From positions 248,001 through 312,000 of the forward strand of contig NZ_JAAORE010000001.1 in the NCBI RefSeq assembly GCF_017696175.1: DNA of 64,000 bases, read 5' to 3'. Position numbers and translations under genes: made by a program. This DNA is from Prochlorococcus marinus XMU1404. Its GTDB lineage: Bacteria; Cyanobacteriota; Cyanobacteriia; PCC-6307; Cyanobiaceae. Below the pieces are notes generated by a model. That model saw only the letters and a program-made list of their open reading frames with translations, ran no database searches and was not told the DNA's origin. The number at the start of each line of letters is the position of its first letter. Position 1 is the first letter of the stretch. This document shows, in pieces, positions 1 to 9,171 of the stretch.

Positions 1-802
1 CAATTATATGTTCGAGGGGACCACCCTGAGTTCCAGGGAAAACAGATTTATCAAATTTCTTTCCAAATTCTGCATCTTTACATAAGATAAGTCCCCCTCT
101 AGGACCTCTTAATGTTTTATGAGTAGTTGTAGTTACTACATCACAATAAGGGATCGGATTTGGGTGAAGTTTACTTGCTACAAGACCGGCAATATGTGCA
201 ATATCAGCCATTAAGAAAGCACCAACTTCATCTGCAATATTTCTAAATGATTCAAAATCGATTTTTCTTGGATAAGCAGAATATCCGCAAATGATCAATT
301 TTGGTTTTGTTTCAAGTGCTATATCTCTTATTTCATCAAAATTTAATTCACTAGTTTCTTTATTTACACCATAGTGAACTGCATTGAACCACTTACCACT
401 CATATTTACTGGAGACCCATGAGTTAGGTGTCCACCATGAGATAAATCCATCCCCATGATTGTGTCACCAGGTTTAAGTAGACTTAGGAAAACAGCAGCA
501 TTTGCCTGTGCTCCACTATGGGGTTGAACATTAGCCCAATTTGCATTAAATAATTTTTTCGCTCTCTGAATCGCTAATTCTTCGATTTCATCAACAAATT
601 CACATCCTCCGTAGTATCTTTTTTGAGGTAATCCCTCGGCGTATTTATTTGTAAGGACGGAACCTTGAGCCTGCATAACGGCAATTGATGCGAAATTTTC
701 GCTTGCGATTAACTCAAGATGAGTTTCCTGCCTATTTTTTTCAGAGTTGATAAAATTTGATATTACTGGATCACTTTCTTTAAGATTTTGAAGAATATTC
801 AT
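1..802 (-). CDS. glyA: Serine hydroxymethyltransferase, N-terminal part (cut by window edge)
   Basis: Makes glycine and 5,10-methylenetetrahydrofolate from serine and tetrahydrofolate; a PLP enzyme of the cytosol. About 267 codons are present, starting from an ATG at 802 ([14 protein letters not shown]), and the reading frame is open to the left edge, so the C-terminal part lies outside the window. The PLP-binding motif [13 protein letters not shown], with its lysine near residue 229, is intact, and the substrate-site stretch [10 protein letters not shown] is near residue 30. The tRNA-Arg gene lies just upstream on the same strand. Identification is firm. Confidence 0.97.
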   Translation of the reverse strand, partial: MNILQNLKESDPVISNFINSEKNRQETHLELIASENFASIAVMQAQGSVLTNKYAEGLPQKRYYGGCEFVDEIEELAIQRAKKLFNANWANVQPHSGAQANAAVFLSLLKPGDTIMGMDLSHGGHLTHGSPVNMSGKWFNAVHYGVNKETSELNFDEIRDIALETKPKLIICGYSAYPRKIDFESFRNIADEVGAFLMADIAHIAGLVASKLHPNPIPYCDVVTTTTHKTLRGPRGGLILCKDAEFGKKFDKSVFPGTQGGPLEHII

Positions 803-879
803 TGAATTTGATAAGTAATACCCATAATATAGACGATATTTTTTAGAAAAATATAAAAAGAATATTTCATAATTTTAAA

Positions 880-953
880 CGCGCCTGGAGAGATTCGAAC
901 TCCCGACACCCTGATCCGTAGTCAGGTGCTCTAATCCACTGAGCTACAGGCGC
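880..953 (-). tRNA. tRNA-Arg (anticodon ACG)
   Basis: Read on the minus strand, the sequence folds into a full cloverleaf: a 7-bp acceptor stem (GCGCCTG with CAGGCGC), a D arm, an anticodon stem CCTGA/TCAGG around the loop CTACGGA, and a TTCGAAT T-loop. The anticodon is ACG, which is converted to ICG by TadA in bacteria. CCA is not encoded. It sits upstream of glyA on the same strand. Confidence 0.95.
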
Positions 954-1039
954 ATAATTATGTAATATCTCTGTTTCAGGGTCTCTTAGTCAACTAGATT
1001 TCAGGTAAAATATCTATTATTAACAATCTTATTATTAAT

Positions 1040-1291
1040 ATGCCTATAAAGTGGTACGGAAATGGTGATTTAGAAGATCCCATCTATAAACATTTTTCTC
1101 GAATAGTAAATTTTGTTATTCACTGCATGATATTTACTGCGATAGTAAGCGGCACTTGGCTTTTAAAAGAAATTAAATATGAAATAGCTTTTTTTAATAA
1201 TTTTGCAATTTTCTGGTCAATTCTTTTAGCCTCCCATTTACTATTTGTAATTATGAAAAAACCTAAAGATACTTCAAAACAATCAATTTAA
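1040..1291 (+). CDS. Small conserved membrane protein, function unknown
   Basis: An 83-residue protein. The N-terminal 20 residues are polar (MPIKWYGNGDLEDPIYKHFS). Two hydrophobic segments follow, at roughly residues 23-43 and 51-71, and the tail is lysine-rich (MKKPKDTSKQSI). That predicts a two-pass membrane protein with short cytoplasmic or stromal ends. The ATG at 1040 follows an AT-rich leader without a strong ribosome binding site. The next gene begins 14 bases downstream on the same strand, so the two may be co-transcribed. I recognise the style as conserved in marine picocyanobacteria but cannot assign a function. Confidence 0.75.
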   Translation: MPIKWYGNGDLEDPIYKHFSRIVNFVIHCMIFTAIVSGTWLLKEIKYEIAFFNNFAIFWSILLASHLLFVIMKKPKDTSKQSI

Positions 1292-1305
1292 TTAATTTTT
1301 AATTT

Positions 1306-1596
1306 ATGGACTATCAGGTACGAATAAGTGATCTAGAAAATATTATTTCAGAAAAGGTTTTTATAAAAATAGAAAAGTGGAATTTATATCTTGGAGATGC
1401 TGGCCTAGCAAGAAATCTCGCTATTGAATGTATAAGCAATAAAGATCAAGGGCCATTGGAGGCTGCGAAAATAAGTTTGAAAGCAATAAATGTAAAAGTA
1501 GGGGATGGTGTTAACAGTATTCCACTGATAAATTTAATAACTAACTCACAAATTCTAGAATTAGAGGAGATTTTGGAAAGTTTTTTTGCAAACTAA
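1306..1596 (+). CDS. DUF3181 family protein
   Basis: A 96-residue soluble acidic protein without membrane segments or a signal peptide. Its sequence resembles the small cyanobacterial DUF3181 family, whose function is unknown. The ATG at 1306 lies 14 bases after the preceding small membrane protein gene. The stop codon overlaps by 4 bases the stop end of the convergent murJ gene. No catalytic motif is visible. The family assignment is from memory of the N-terminal pattern (ISDLENIISEKVFIKIEKW) and the repeated helical texture; the match is likely but unchecked. Confidence 0.75.
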   Translation: MDYQVRISDLENIISEKVFIKIEKWNLYLGDAGLARNLAIECISNKDQGPLEAAKISLKAINVKVGDGVNSIPLINLITNSQILELEEILESFFAN

Positions 1597-3176
1597 ATCT
1601 TTTTTTTATAAACTTTAAATTTATTTACTTTCAGGAATTTTGTAAGAAAAAAATAGATTACAAAAAAAGTTAGAGATCCAAATATTAATAATAAAAATTC
1701 TCCGAGATTTGAATTGAAGTTATTTGTAGTTTTAAGAATACTAAAACAAAGGGAGCTGTCTATAAATGCCGCTAATGTCATGAGGGTAATTTTCTTAAAT
1801 AAATCCAAGTTAGGCAAGTGGATATTTTCATTTCTCAGATTAAAAGAAAGCAAAACACAAACTATAAAGTTGACTATTACTGAAGATAAAATTATTCCTA
1901 TTACTCCGAAATTATATGGAGAAAGATTTCCAAAATTATTAATTGGGGCACCGATTAACAACCAATCAAAAAAAATATTTAACACTATACCTGCAAATGA
2001 TGACTTGAAAGGGAAGGTTGTTTTTTCTATTGAATAGTAAGTTCTTACTAATAAATCTCTATAAAGATAAAAAGGTATGCCAACTCCATAAGCAATTAAT
2101 ATATTCTTTACTTTTAAAGCCGCTGAATAATCAAAAGATCCTCTCTGAAAAACTAACTGTACTATTTGATTATTAAATGTTATGAAAAATGCGGCTAAAA
2201 AAATAGTGGTCAAGAAACAGTACTCTATTCCAGAGATCAATTTTTTTTGTAGGCCTATATAGTCTTTATCACTTCTGAATTTTGAGAATTTTGGAAGTAA
2301 TGGCAAAATCAAAGAGTTAGATAATATGCCTAATGGGGCTTGTATCAGAAAGTTTCCGTAAGCTAGTCCCGATGCTGCTCCTTGAAAACTTGAAGCGAAA
2401 AACATATCTATAAAAACATTAATTTGACTGAGACCAGATGAGATAGATGCTGGAATAATTAGTTTGAAAATCCTCCTTTCTTCATCATTTAATAATTGGA
2501 ATTTTGACTTTAACCTCAAAAGACCAATTTTATTTATTTCCGAAATTTGAACAACAAACTGAATTAACGTTCCGGTCAAAGTTGCAAAAGCTAGTAATCC
2601 CGTGTACCTAAAGAAATGAGAATATGCATTTTCTTTATTGATAATCCAACTTAATAAAATAAAAAAAATAGTAGTTAGGCTTGTTATTGCTGGACTTATA
2701 CTTGATAAAAAGAATTTTCTTTGGGAATTTAAGGCGCCAAAGCTTAAACCTATGAATCCGGACAAAGGGATACAAGGTGTAAGTATTTTTAATTGGTAAG
2801 TGGCAATTGATTTAGCTTCGTAACTTAAATTGGGGGCTAATAATTCAATTAGTAAACTGGAATTAATATATATCAATATAGCTAACCCAATTAATAATAT
2901 TGAAAGTTTTATACTTACTTGAGTTAAAACAATTCCGCCATTTTTCTTGTTAAGGGGAGTTAGAACTGCAACGACTGCGTTATGTAGGGGACCATTAATC
3001 CCTCCAATGATTATTAGCAAAAAACCTGGAATTATATAGGCATAATTAAATGCGTCGTATGTTACCCCAACTCCAAAAGCAGCAGCTATAAATATTTGTC
3101 TTATACATCCAACTAATTTACTAAGACTAGTACCAAATGAAATTGAAAAAACATTATTTTTTAAAAATGAATGCAT
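1593..3176 (-). CDS. murJ: Lipid II flippase MurJ (MviN family)
   Basis: Integral membrane protein of about 527 residues that moves the peptidoglycan precursor lipid II across the plasma membrane. The N-terminal region carries the family hallmark in which a G-x-x-R motif (VGCIRQIFIAAAFG) is followed by TYDAFNYAYIIPGF. Around 14 hydrophobic segments run through the rest, as expected for the MATE-like MOP fold. I chose the ATG at 3176 (MHSFLKNN) because it puts the N-terminus where E. coli MurJ has it. A TTG at 3215 would add 13 residues. It is convergent with the DUF3181 gene, and its 5' end lies 70 bases from divergent sfsA. Confidence 0.93.
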   Translation of the reverse strand: MHSFLKNNVFSISFGTSLSKLVGCIRQIFIAAAFGVGVTYDAFNYAYIIPGFLLIIIGGINGPLHNAVVAVLTPLNKKNGGIVLTQVSIKLSILLIGLAILIYINSSLLIELLAPNLSYEAKSIATYQLKILTPCIPLSGFIGLSFGALNSQRKFFLSSISPAITSLTTIFFILLSWIINKENAYSHFFRYTGLLAFATLTGTLIQFVVQISEINKIGLLRLKSKFQLLNDEERRIFKLIIPASISSGLSQINVFIDMFFASSFQGAASGLAYGNFLIQAPLGILSNSLILPLLPKFSKFRSDKDYIGLQKKLISGIEYCFLTTIFLAAFFITFNNQIVQLVFQRGSFDYSAALKVKNILIAYGVGIPFYLYRDLLVRTYYSIEKTTFPFKSSFAGIVLNIFFDWLLIGAPINNFGNLSPYNFGVIGIILSSVIVNFIVCVLLSFNLRNENIHLPNLDLFKKITLMTLAAFIDSSLCFSILKTTNNFNSNLGEFLLLIFGSLTFFVIYFFLTKFLKVNKFKVYKKKI

Positions 3177-3246
3177 TTGGATTTGCCTAAATTTTTCAAG
3201 AAGTTTAAGTTTCAATTATATTTGATTTTTAACTAACGACATATTT

Positions 3247-3987
3247 ATGAATGATCGGATAATTGAATTTGATCCATTAATCGAAGGAGTTTTAATCAAG
3301 AGGTATAAAAGGTTTCTTGCAGATATAAAATTAGAGAGCGGAGAGGTAGTAACTGCTCATTGCGCCAACACAGGCCCAATGAAGGGACTTTTGAGTGAGG
3401 GAGCAAAGGTGAGAATAAGTGTTTCCCCTTCTCCAAAAAGAAAATTACCTTTTACTTGGGAACAGATATGTGTTTCAGATTCAAAAAATGAGGAGGTATG
3501 GGTTGGAGTTAATACTCTATTTGCAAATAAGTTAATCAAAAAGGTTATTGAGAAAAATTTGCTTGACGAAATAATAGGAGAAATAGAAACAATAAAATCT
3601 GAAGTTCCCTATGGAAAAGATAAAAAAAGCAGAATTGACTTTTTTTTAACTCCAAAATCTTCAAATCCTGATAAACGTAACATTTACTTAGAAGTTAAAA
3701 ATACGACTTGGATCAGAGAAAATGTTGCTCTATTCCCTGATACAGTAACGAAAAGAGGCCAAAAACACCTCATAGAATTAAAGGAATTAATTCCTGAAAG
3801 TAAAAGTATATTAGTACTTTGTATTACAAGAAAAGACGCTTGTTTTTTCGCCCCTGGAGATGAGGCAGATCCCTTGTACGGCAATCTTTTTAGAGAATCT
3901 TTAAGTGCAGGAATGATAACCATTCCTTGTTCCTTTGAATTTCATAAAGACCACATATCATGGAGAGGAATTAAACCTTTGAAATAA
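3247..3987 (+). CDS. sfsA: SfsA family protein (sugar fermentation stimulation homologue)
   Basis: A 246-residue protein of full family length. The central block has the PD-(D/E)XK nuclease-like pattern seen in SfsA: SRIDFFL near residue 128 and YLEVKNTTW near residue 148. The latter gives the E-x-K pair. The N-terminal part (residues 1-80) corresponds to the OB-like domain of the family and includes the typical [10 protein letters not shown] stretch. E. coli SfsA was described as a DNA-binding regulator of maltose metabolism; the biochemical role in cyanobacteria is unknown. Divergent from murJ, it precedes amt1 by 179 bases. Confidence 0.93.
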   Translation: MNDRIIEFDPLIEGVLIKRYKRFLADIKLESGEVVTAHCANTGPMKGLLSEGAKVRISVSPSPKRKLPFTWEQICVSDSKNEEVWVGVNTLFANKLIKKVIEKNLLDEIIGEIETIKSEVPYGKDKKSRIDFFLTPKSSNPDKRNIYLEVKNTTWIRENVALFPDTVTKRGQKHLIELKELIPESKSILVLCITRKDACFFAPGDEADPLYGNLFRESLSAGMITIPCSFEFHKDHISWRGIKPLK

Positions 3988-4070
3988 ATAAAATCTTGAT
4001 ATTTTGAAACTTCTAAAAATCAAATTTTTTAATTTAACAAATATTTTTTTAAGGTGCAACTATAAAAATG

Positions 4071-4113
4071 GTATCAACAACTACTAGACACCGATAAGTT
4101 TTTTGAATAAATT
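4071..4113 (+). promoter_or_regulatory. NtcA-activated promoter of amt1
   Basis: A perfect NtcA box, GTA-N8-TAC, sits at 4071-4084 (GTATCAACAACTAC). A TAN3T-type -10 hexamer, TAAATT, follows at 4108-4113, 23 bases after the box. This is the classic spacing of a class II NtcA-activated promoter, where the box replaces the -35 element. It predicts a transcription start near 4120 and a leader of roughly 45 bases before the amt1 ATG. NtcA is the global nitrogen regulator of cyanobacteria and ammonium transporters are known targets. The motif is seen; its use is inferred. Confidence 0.8.
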
Positions 4114-4126
4114 TAAATTTGAAAGG

Positions 4127-4147
4127 AAACAGTAAAACTGTTTTTTT
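4127..4147 (+). terminator. Hairpin with T-run in the amt1 leader (possible attenuator)
   Basis: AAACAGT at 4127-4133 pairs perfectly with ACTGTTT at 4137-4143 around an AAA loop, and a run of seven T residues follows directly at 4141-4147. The form is that of a small intrinsic terminator. It lies between the predicted NtcA start site (about 4120) and the amt1 start codon at 4167. It could attenuate amt1 or release a very short RNA, or it may only shape the 5' end. The sequence does not decide between these. Confidence 0.45.
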
Positions 4148-4166
4148 GCAGATCTAATTTTTTTTT

Positions 4167-5627
4167 ATGACCACTGCTTTGCAAACGCCTCAAAGGCGCT
4201 CTAGGTCCAAACTCCAAGATGCAAGTCTTGTGAATGGACCTATGCTCCTTTTGAGGAGTATTCGAGGATTTAGTTCAAACCGCTCCATGTTGTGGCTTGC
4301 AACTGTTCCCCTAGCTTTGTTTGGTTTAGGTATTTTTAATCTTTCAGCTCACGCAGCTGATTTACCTGAGTTGAATGCAGCTTTTCTTGCTAACAATTTA
4401 TGGCTTTTGATCGCTACTATTCTAGTGATCTTTATGAACGCCGGTTTCGCTATGGTTGAGGCAGGTATGTGCCGTTCTAAGAACGCTGTTAACATTCTTG
4501 CTAAAAACCTCTTTGTATTTGCTCTAGCTGTAACTTCTTATTGGTTTATCGGCTATTCATTAATGTACGGAGGTAGTGTTGCCGACGGTTGGCTTTATTT
4601 TGGCGGCTTATTTTTTGATCCAACAGTTACTGCAGATATGGTAACTGATGCTGGATTAGTCCCAACTGTTGATTTCTTGTTCCAGTCTGCTTTTGCAGGA
4701 ACTGCAGCAACTATCGTTTCCGGTCTTGTTGCTGAAAGAGTTAAATTTGGAGAATTTGTTGTTTTTGCGATTGTATTAACTGCATTTATTTATCCAATTG
4801 CTGGTAGCTGGAAATGGAATGGTGGCTGGCTTGATTCTTTAGGTTTTGTTGATTTTGCTGGTTCTTCAATTGTTCACTCTGTTGGAGCATGGGCAGGTCT
4901 TGTAGGAGCAATGCTTCTTGGACCAAGAATTGGCAAATACTCTGATGGAAAACCACAGGCAATGCCAGGACATAATATGGCTATAGCTACTTTGGGTGCA
5001 TTAGTTCTATGGATAGGTTGGTATGGATTTAACCCTGGTTCTCAACTTGCTATGGACCAATGGGTTCCATATGTTGCTGTAACAACTACTTTGGCAGCAG
5101 CAGCTGGTGCTATTGGAGCAACTATTGTTTCAACATTAACTTCTGGTAAGCCTGACCTTACAATGATTATTAACGGAATCCTTGCAGGATTAGTTAGTAT
5201 CACAGCTGGTTGTGGCGATATGACACTTGCTGGGGCCTGGTTTGCAGGACTAGTTGGTGGAATTATCGTTGTATTCTCTGTTGCAGCTCTTGATGCTGCT
5301 GAGATCGATGATCCTGTAGGTGCATTCTCTGTTCACGGAGTTTGTGGTGTATGGGGTACTGTAGTTATCGGTCTATGGGGTACAGCTGTACAAGGTGATG
5401 GCGCTGGTATGGGATTGTTTAATGGTGGAGGTATTAGCCTTCTTCTAATTCAAGCCCTTGGTGCTGCAGCTTATGCTATCTGGACACTAGTTACTTGCTG
5501 GATCGCTTGGTCTGTAATTGGAGGATTATTCGGTGGAATCCGAGTATCTGAAGAGGAAGAGACTCAAGGCCTAGATATAGGAGAGCACGGAATGGAAGCA
5601 TATCCAGACTTTGCATCTGCTAAATAA
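4167..5627 (+). CDS. amt1: Ammonium transporter Amt1
   Basis: A 486-residue transporter of the Amt/Rh family that takes up ammonium across the plasma membrane. The first 60 or so residues form a long leader ending in a hydrophobic stretch and an AHA cleavage-like site ([14 protein letters not shown]), then about 11 membrane segments follow. Family motifs are present: the gate-region stretch around [12 protein letters not shown], the [18 protein letters not shown] block, and the two pore histidines in [10 protein letters not shown] and [11 protein letters not shown]. Codons are richer in C/G-ending forms than in neighbouring genes, consistent with high expression. An NtcA promoter lies upstream and a strong terminator downstream, so it is probably monocistronic. 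Confidence 0.97.
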   Translation: MTTALQTPQRRSRSKLQDASLVNGPMLLLRSIRGFSSNRSMLWLATVPLALFGLGIFNLSAHAADLPELNAAFLANNLWLLIATILVIFMNAGFAMVEAGMCRSKNAVNILAKNLFVFALAVTSYWFIGYSLMYGGSVADGWLYFGGLFFDPTVTADMVTDAGLVPTVDFLFQSAFAGTAATIVSGLVAERVKFGEFVVFAIVLTAFIYPIAGSWKWNGGWLDSLGFVDFAGSSIVHSVGAWAGLVGAMLLGPRIGKYSDGKPQAMPGHNMAIATLGALVLWIGWYGFNPGSQLAMDQWVPYVAVTTTLAAAAGAIGATIVSTLTSGKPDLTMIINGILAGLVSITAGCGDMTLAGAWFAGLVGGIIVVFSVAALDAAEIDDPVGAFSVHGVCGVWGTVVIGLWGTAVQGDGAGMGLFNGGGISLLLIQALGAAAYAIWTLVTCWIAWSVIGGLFGGIRVSEEEETQGLDIGEHGMEAYPDFASAK

Positions 5628-5648
5628 TCAAATCTAAAATTAACTTTA

Positions 5649-5681
5649 GAAGCCTGACTTATGTCAGGTTTCTTTTTTTTT
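5649..5681 (+). terminator. Intrinsic terminator after amt1
   Basis: GAAGCCTGAC (5649-5658) pairs with GTCAGGTTTC (5663-5672), ten pairs including one G-T, around a TTAT loop. A run of nine T residues follows. This is a strong Rho-independent terminator 21 bases after the amt1 stop, and it separates amt1 from ispH on the same strand. Confidence 0.9.
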
Positions 5682-5716
5682 GCGAAAAATTATTTGAAAT
5701 GTTGTACTATCAAAGG

Positions 5717-6913
5717 ATGGACACACAAGCTTTTAGAAGGTCTCTTCATCATTCTGATCGATATAATAGAAGGGGCTTTGATTCTCCAACAAAAAGAGCT
5801 CAAGCTTTAGAGGAGGCTTATCAAAGTGATTTGATAAGTTCTATAAGAGATAATGGTTTTACTTACACTAAAGGTAGACTTAATATTAAGTTAGCTCAAG
5901 CATTTGGTTTCTGTTGGGGGGTTGAAAGAGCGGTAGCGATGGCTTATGAGACTAGAAGACATTATCCTAATGAGAATATTTGGATAACAAACGAAATAAT
6001 TCATAATCCCTCGGTTAATGATCACTTAAGAAAAATGAATGTAAAATTCATTTCAGCTAAAAATGGAATTAAAGATTTTTCGTTAGTTTCTAATGGTGAT
6101 GTAGTTATACTTCCTGCTTTCGGAGCCACTGTTCAAGAAATGAAGCTCCTTCATGAGAAAGGTTGCCATATCATTGATACAACTTGTCCATGGGTTTCTA
6201 AAGTTTGGCATACAGTCGAAAAACATAAGAAACATGTTTTTACATCAATTATTCATGGAAAATTCAAGCATGAAGAAACTCTGGCCACTAGCTCATTCGC
6301 AGGTAAATATTTAGTTGTACTTGATCTTGAAGAAGCAAATTATGTATCTGAATACATTATGGGTAGAGGTAATAGAAATGAATTTATGAATAAATTTGCT
6401 AAAGCTTGTTCTGATGGATTTGATCCTGATAAAGATTTAGATAGAGTCGGAGTTGCTAACCAGACAACTATGCTAAAAAGTGAAACCGAAGAAATTGGAA
6501 AAGTTTTTGAAAGAACTATGTTAAAAAAATTTGGCCCAGAAAACTTAAATAGCCACTTTTTAGCTTTTAATACTATCTGTGATGCAACCGAAGAGAGACA
6601 AGATGCTATGTTCTCATTAGTTGATGAAGACCTAGATATTCTTGTCGTTATAGGAGGCTTTAATTCTTCAAATACTACTCACTTACAAGAAATAGCAATT
6701 ACAAAAAATATCTCTTCTTTTCACATAGATACACCAGAGAGAATATCAGTTGAAGAAAATTCAATATTACATAAGCCACTAGGATCAGATTTACAACTTA
6801 AAAATAATTTTTTACCTAGTGGGAAAATTAATGTTGGAATTACTTCAGGTGCATCAACTCCTGATAGGGTTGTTGCAGATGTTATTGAGAAGTTAGTTGA
6901 TATTACTTCTTAA
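5717..6913 (+). CDS. ispH: 4-hydroxy-3-methylbut-2-enyl diphosphate reductase
   Basis: Last step of the MEP isoprenoid pathway: reduces HMBPP to IPP and DMAPP using an iron-sulfur cluster. Three cluster cysteines are visible in [10 protein letters not shown] (near residue 66), DTTCPWVSK (near 157) and [11 protein letters not shown] (near 288). At 398 residues it has the length of the cyanobacterial/plant-type enzyme, which is longer than the E. coli protein because of an N-terminal extension and an internal insert. I chose the ATG at 5717 ([10 protein letters not shown]); an ATG at 5699 would add six residues but lacks a ribosome binding site. It feeds carotenoid, chlorophyll phytol and quinone synthesis. 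Confidence 0.96.
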   Translation: MDTQAFRRSLHHSDRYNRRGFDSPTKRAQALEEAYQSDLISSIRDNGFTYTKGRLNIKLAQAFGFCWGVERAVAMAYETRRHYPNENIWITNEIIHNPSVNDHLRKMNVKFISAKNGIKDFSLVSNGDVVILPAFGATVQEMKLLHEKGCHIIDTTCPWVSKVWHTVEKHKKHVFTSIIHGKFKHEETLATSSFAGKYLVVLDLEEANYVSEYIMGRGNRNEFMNKFAKACSDGFDPDKDLDRVGVANQTTMLKSETEEIGKVFERTMLKKFGPENLNSHFLAFNTICDATEERQDAMFSLVDEDLDILVVIGGFNSSNTTHLQEIAITKNISSFHIDTPERISVEENSILHKPLGSDLQLKNNFLPSGKINVGITSGASTPDRVVADVIEKLVDITS

Positions 6914-7019
6914 ATTTGTCATCTAATTTATAACTTTACTTAGTTTTTTAAATTTATTAGTTAGATAATTCCAAAATATCTACTTTATTATTTAGAATAT
7001 AAAAAATAATTTATGAAGT

Positions 7020-7580
7020 ATGGAAGACAAAGCACAATCTAATCAGGTTCAATCAGCCAGTATGAATAGAAATAAAGCACCCCAAAAAGTTGAAGTTGTA
7101 GTTGCTAATCCATCTTCAGGTTCTGAGGTAAATATTCTTGGGGAACTATCTATTTTTGTTTTAAGAATTGGTTTTTGTGCTTTGATGATCCATCATGGCT
7201 TAGAGAAACTTCAGGATCCACAAGGATTTGCTGAGTTTGTAGTTGGTAAATACTTCCCATTTTTGCCAGGTGATCCTGTTATTTGGACATTTGGAGCAGC
7301 GATCACTCAATTAGTATGCCCATTAGGGTTGGCTTTAGGGATATTTGCAAGGCTTTCTTCTCTAGGATTATTCTCTACAATGGCATTTGCTGTTTATTTT
7401 CATCTATTAGATACCGGCCTAGAAGGTTTTCCTCTTGCAGTAGTTGAAGGACATAATTACGCATTCGAGTTGTCTTTTATATATGGAGCTATTTCTTTAT
7501 ATTTTTTATGTGCAGGTCCTGGCAGACTCTCTTTATTTAGAAAGACTAACAAAATTACATATTATCCAAAATCAACTTAA
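7020..7580 (+). CDS. DoxX family membrane protein
   Basis: A 186-residue protein with a polar, low-complexity N-terminus (about residues 1-40) and then four hydrophobic segments, matching the DoxX/YphA-type family. The conserved stretch IHHGLEKLQDPQGFAEFV after the first membrane segment is the usual DoxX signature. The biochemical role of these proteins in cyanobacteria is not known; some relatives are tied to quinone or redox processes. Convergent with purH, whose stop lies two bases away. The start at 7020 is the first ATG; an internal ATG (MNRNKAPQ) is possible. Confidence 0.85.
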   Translation: MEDKAQSNQVQSASMNRNKAPQKVEVVVANPSSGSEVNILGELSIFVLRIGFCALMIHHGLEKLQDPQGFAEFVVGKYFPFLPGDPVIWTFGAAITQLVCPLGLALGIFARLSSLGLFSTMAFAVYFHLLDTGLEGFPLAVVEGHNYAFELSFIYGAISLYFLCAGPGRLSLFRKTNKITYYPKST

Positions 7581-7581
7581 C

Positions 7582-9138
7582 TTAATGCAAAAAATGCCTT
7601 TTTTGCGTAAATACCATTGAGATTCCTTTTGTATCACACATATCGATACTTTCTTGGTCTCTTAGACTTCCTCCAGGTTGTACAATAGCCCTTATACCAT
7701 ACTCATTAGCAAGTTCTACAGTATCTGCAAAAGGAAAAAATCCATCGCTTGCCAATACTGCATCAGAACATAAACTTCCCGCAGCTTTTAATGCAATTTT
7801 TGCGGCTCCAACTCTATTCATTTGTCCAGCTCCAATACCAATAGTTTTTTGGTCTTTTGCAATAACAATTGCATTTGATTTCACGTGTTTACAAATTTTC
7901 CATGCAAAATTTAGATCTAAAGCCATTTGATTATTAGGAATTTTTCTAGTTACTGAAATCCAACTTTCAGTTTGTTCTTCACTATCATCAGTGTCTTGAA
8001 CTAGTAATCCTCCCATTATTGATTTAGTAGAAGTTTGGTTCTTTTTTGAAAGGTTATCTTTTGATAACTTTAAAATTCTTAAATTCTTTTTGATTTTTAA
8101 AATTTCTAAAGCTTCTGCATCAAAAGATGGGGCAACGACACACTCTAAGAAAATATCTTTGAGGTTATTTGCGGTATCAGTATCCACATTTGCATTAAAA
8201 GCAACTATTCCTCCAAATGCACTAACTGTGTCGCATTTTAAAGCATTCAAAAATGCTTGAGAGGTTGAATTGCTTATAGAGGCACCACAAGGGTTATTGT
8301 GTTTTAGGATTACAGAAGCAAAGGTGTCTGTTGTAAGCTTGCTTTTTTCTTCTTCGTAGCCAAATTCTAAAACTGTAGAAAGTGCCGACTCAAGATCTAA
8401 TAGATTGTTATAACTTAATTCTTTACCTTGTAGCTGTTCTGCTGAGTTCCATCCAATATTACTTAAACCATACCAAAAAGCTTTTTGATGAGGATTCTCC
8501 CCATATCTTAAGGTTTTGATTAGTGGATAAGATTCAATATATTTGGAATGTTGTAGACCCTTTTCTTTACTTATCCAATTAGAAATTGCGGTGTCATAGT
8601 CAGCTGTATGTTGAAAAGCTTCAAAGGCTAATTTTGCTTTATATGAGTCCTTTAATTCCCCTTTTTTACTTTCTTCAAGAAAATTTTGATATTGACCAGG
8701 ATCTACTAAAACGGAAACGTCTTTATGATTTTTAGCTGCAGAACGAATCATTGATGGCCCTCCAATATCTATATTTTCAATAGCATCTTCCCATTTAGCT
8801 CCTTGATCTACAGTTTTTTTAAAAGGATATAAATTGACAACTACTAAGTCAATTAACTCAATATTGTTAGCTTCTATGTCTTCTTTGTGTTCCTTGTCAT
8901 TTCTTTTGGCTAATATTCCCCCGTGAATTTTTGGATGTAAAGTTTTAACTCTTCCTCCAAGAATTTCTGGAGAATTAGTAAAATCTGCAACTTTAATAAC
9001 TGGAATTTTTGCTTCTATAAGATGTTTAGCAGTTCCTCCACTTGATAGAATTTTATAATTAAATTGCTCTACCAATTCTTTACAAAATGGGATTATATTT
9101 CTTTTATCAGAGACACTTACTAAAGCTAATGGAGACAT
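7582..9138 (-). CDS. purH: Bifunctional AICAR transformylase / IMP cyclohydrolase
   Basis: Catalyses the last two steps of purine synthesis, formylating AICAR with 10-formyl-THF and closing the ring to IMP. At 518 residues it is full length. The N-terminal MGS-like cyclohydrolase domain is seen in SSGGTAKHL, GGRVKTLHPKIHGG and DLVVVNLYPF. The C-terminal transformylase domain is seen in LRYGENPHQKAFWY, LKHNNPCGAS, AFGGIVAFN and the terminal DGFFPFADTVE and IVQPGGSLRDQE. Start at ATG 9138 (MSPLALVSVSDK). Divergent from the esterase gene with only 33 bases between starts. Confidence 0.98.
   Translation of the reverse strand: MSPLALVSVSDKRNIIPFCKELVEQFNYKILSSGGTAKHLIEAKIPVIKVADFTNSPEILGGRVKTLHPKIHGGILAKRNDKEHKEDIEANNIELIDLVVVNLYPFKKTVDQGAKWEDAIENIDIGGPSMIRSAAKNHKDVSVLVDPGQYQNFLEESKKGELKDSYKAKLAFEAFQHTADYDTAISNWISKEKGLQHSKYIESYPLIKTLRYGENPHQKAFWYGLSNIGWNSAEQLQGKELSYNNLLDLESALSTVLEFGYEEEKSKLTTDTFASVILKHNNPCGASISNSTSQAFLNALKCDTVSAFGGIVAFNANVDTDTANNLKDIFLECVVAPSFDAEALEILKIKKNLRILKLSKDNLSKKNQTSTKSIMGGLLVQDTDDSEEQTESWISVTRKIPNNQMALDLNFAWKICKHVKSNAIVIAKDQKTIGIGAGQMNRVGAAKIALKAAGSLCSDAVLASDGFFPFADTVELANEYGIRAIVQPGGSLRDQESIDMCDTKGISMVFTQKRHFLH
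7587..7606. repeat. Inverted repeat at the doxX/purH junction, partly coding
   Basis: GCAAAAAA (7587-7594) and TTTTTTGC (7599-7606) are perfect complements around a TGCC loop. The element lies 7 bases after the doxX stop and within the last codons of purH. Each strand carries a T-run in the stem, so it could act as a weak bidirectional terminator between the two convergent genes. A chance arrangement of A/T-rich codons is also possible. Confidence 0.45.
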
Positions 9139-9171
9139 TATGGGAAAGTTTACTTACTTAAGAATATAAAC

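Noticed and set aside
1714-2037. Long frame antisense to murJ
   Set aside because: It lies wholly inside the murJ coding region on the opposite strand; the murJ protein shows clear family motifs, so this frame is a shadow.
4119-4132. A Yfr2-type small RNA, suggested by GGAAACA near 4125
   Set aside because: One short GGAAACA string is not enough; the paired loops and flanking stems of Yfr2 RNAs are not seen.
4020-4166. A glutamine (glnA-type) riboswitch upstream of amt1
   Set aside because: Such riboswitches do occur upstream of ammonium transporter genes in cyanobacteria, but I could not find the conserved GGAAGTAGG and GAAGGAACGC strings or the matching closing stem. The leader is too short and AT-rich.
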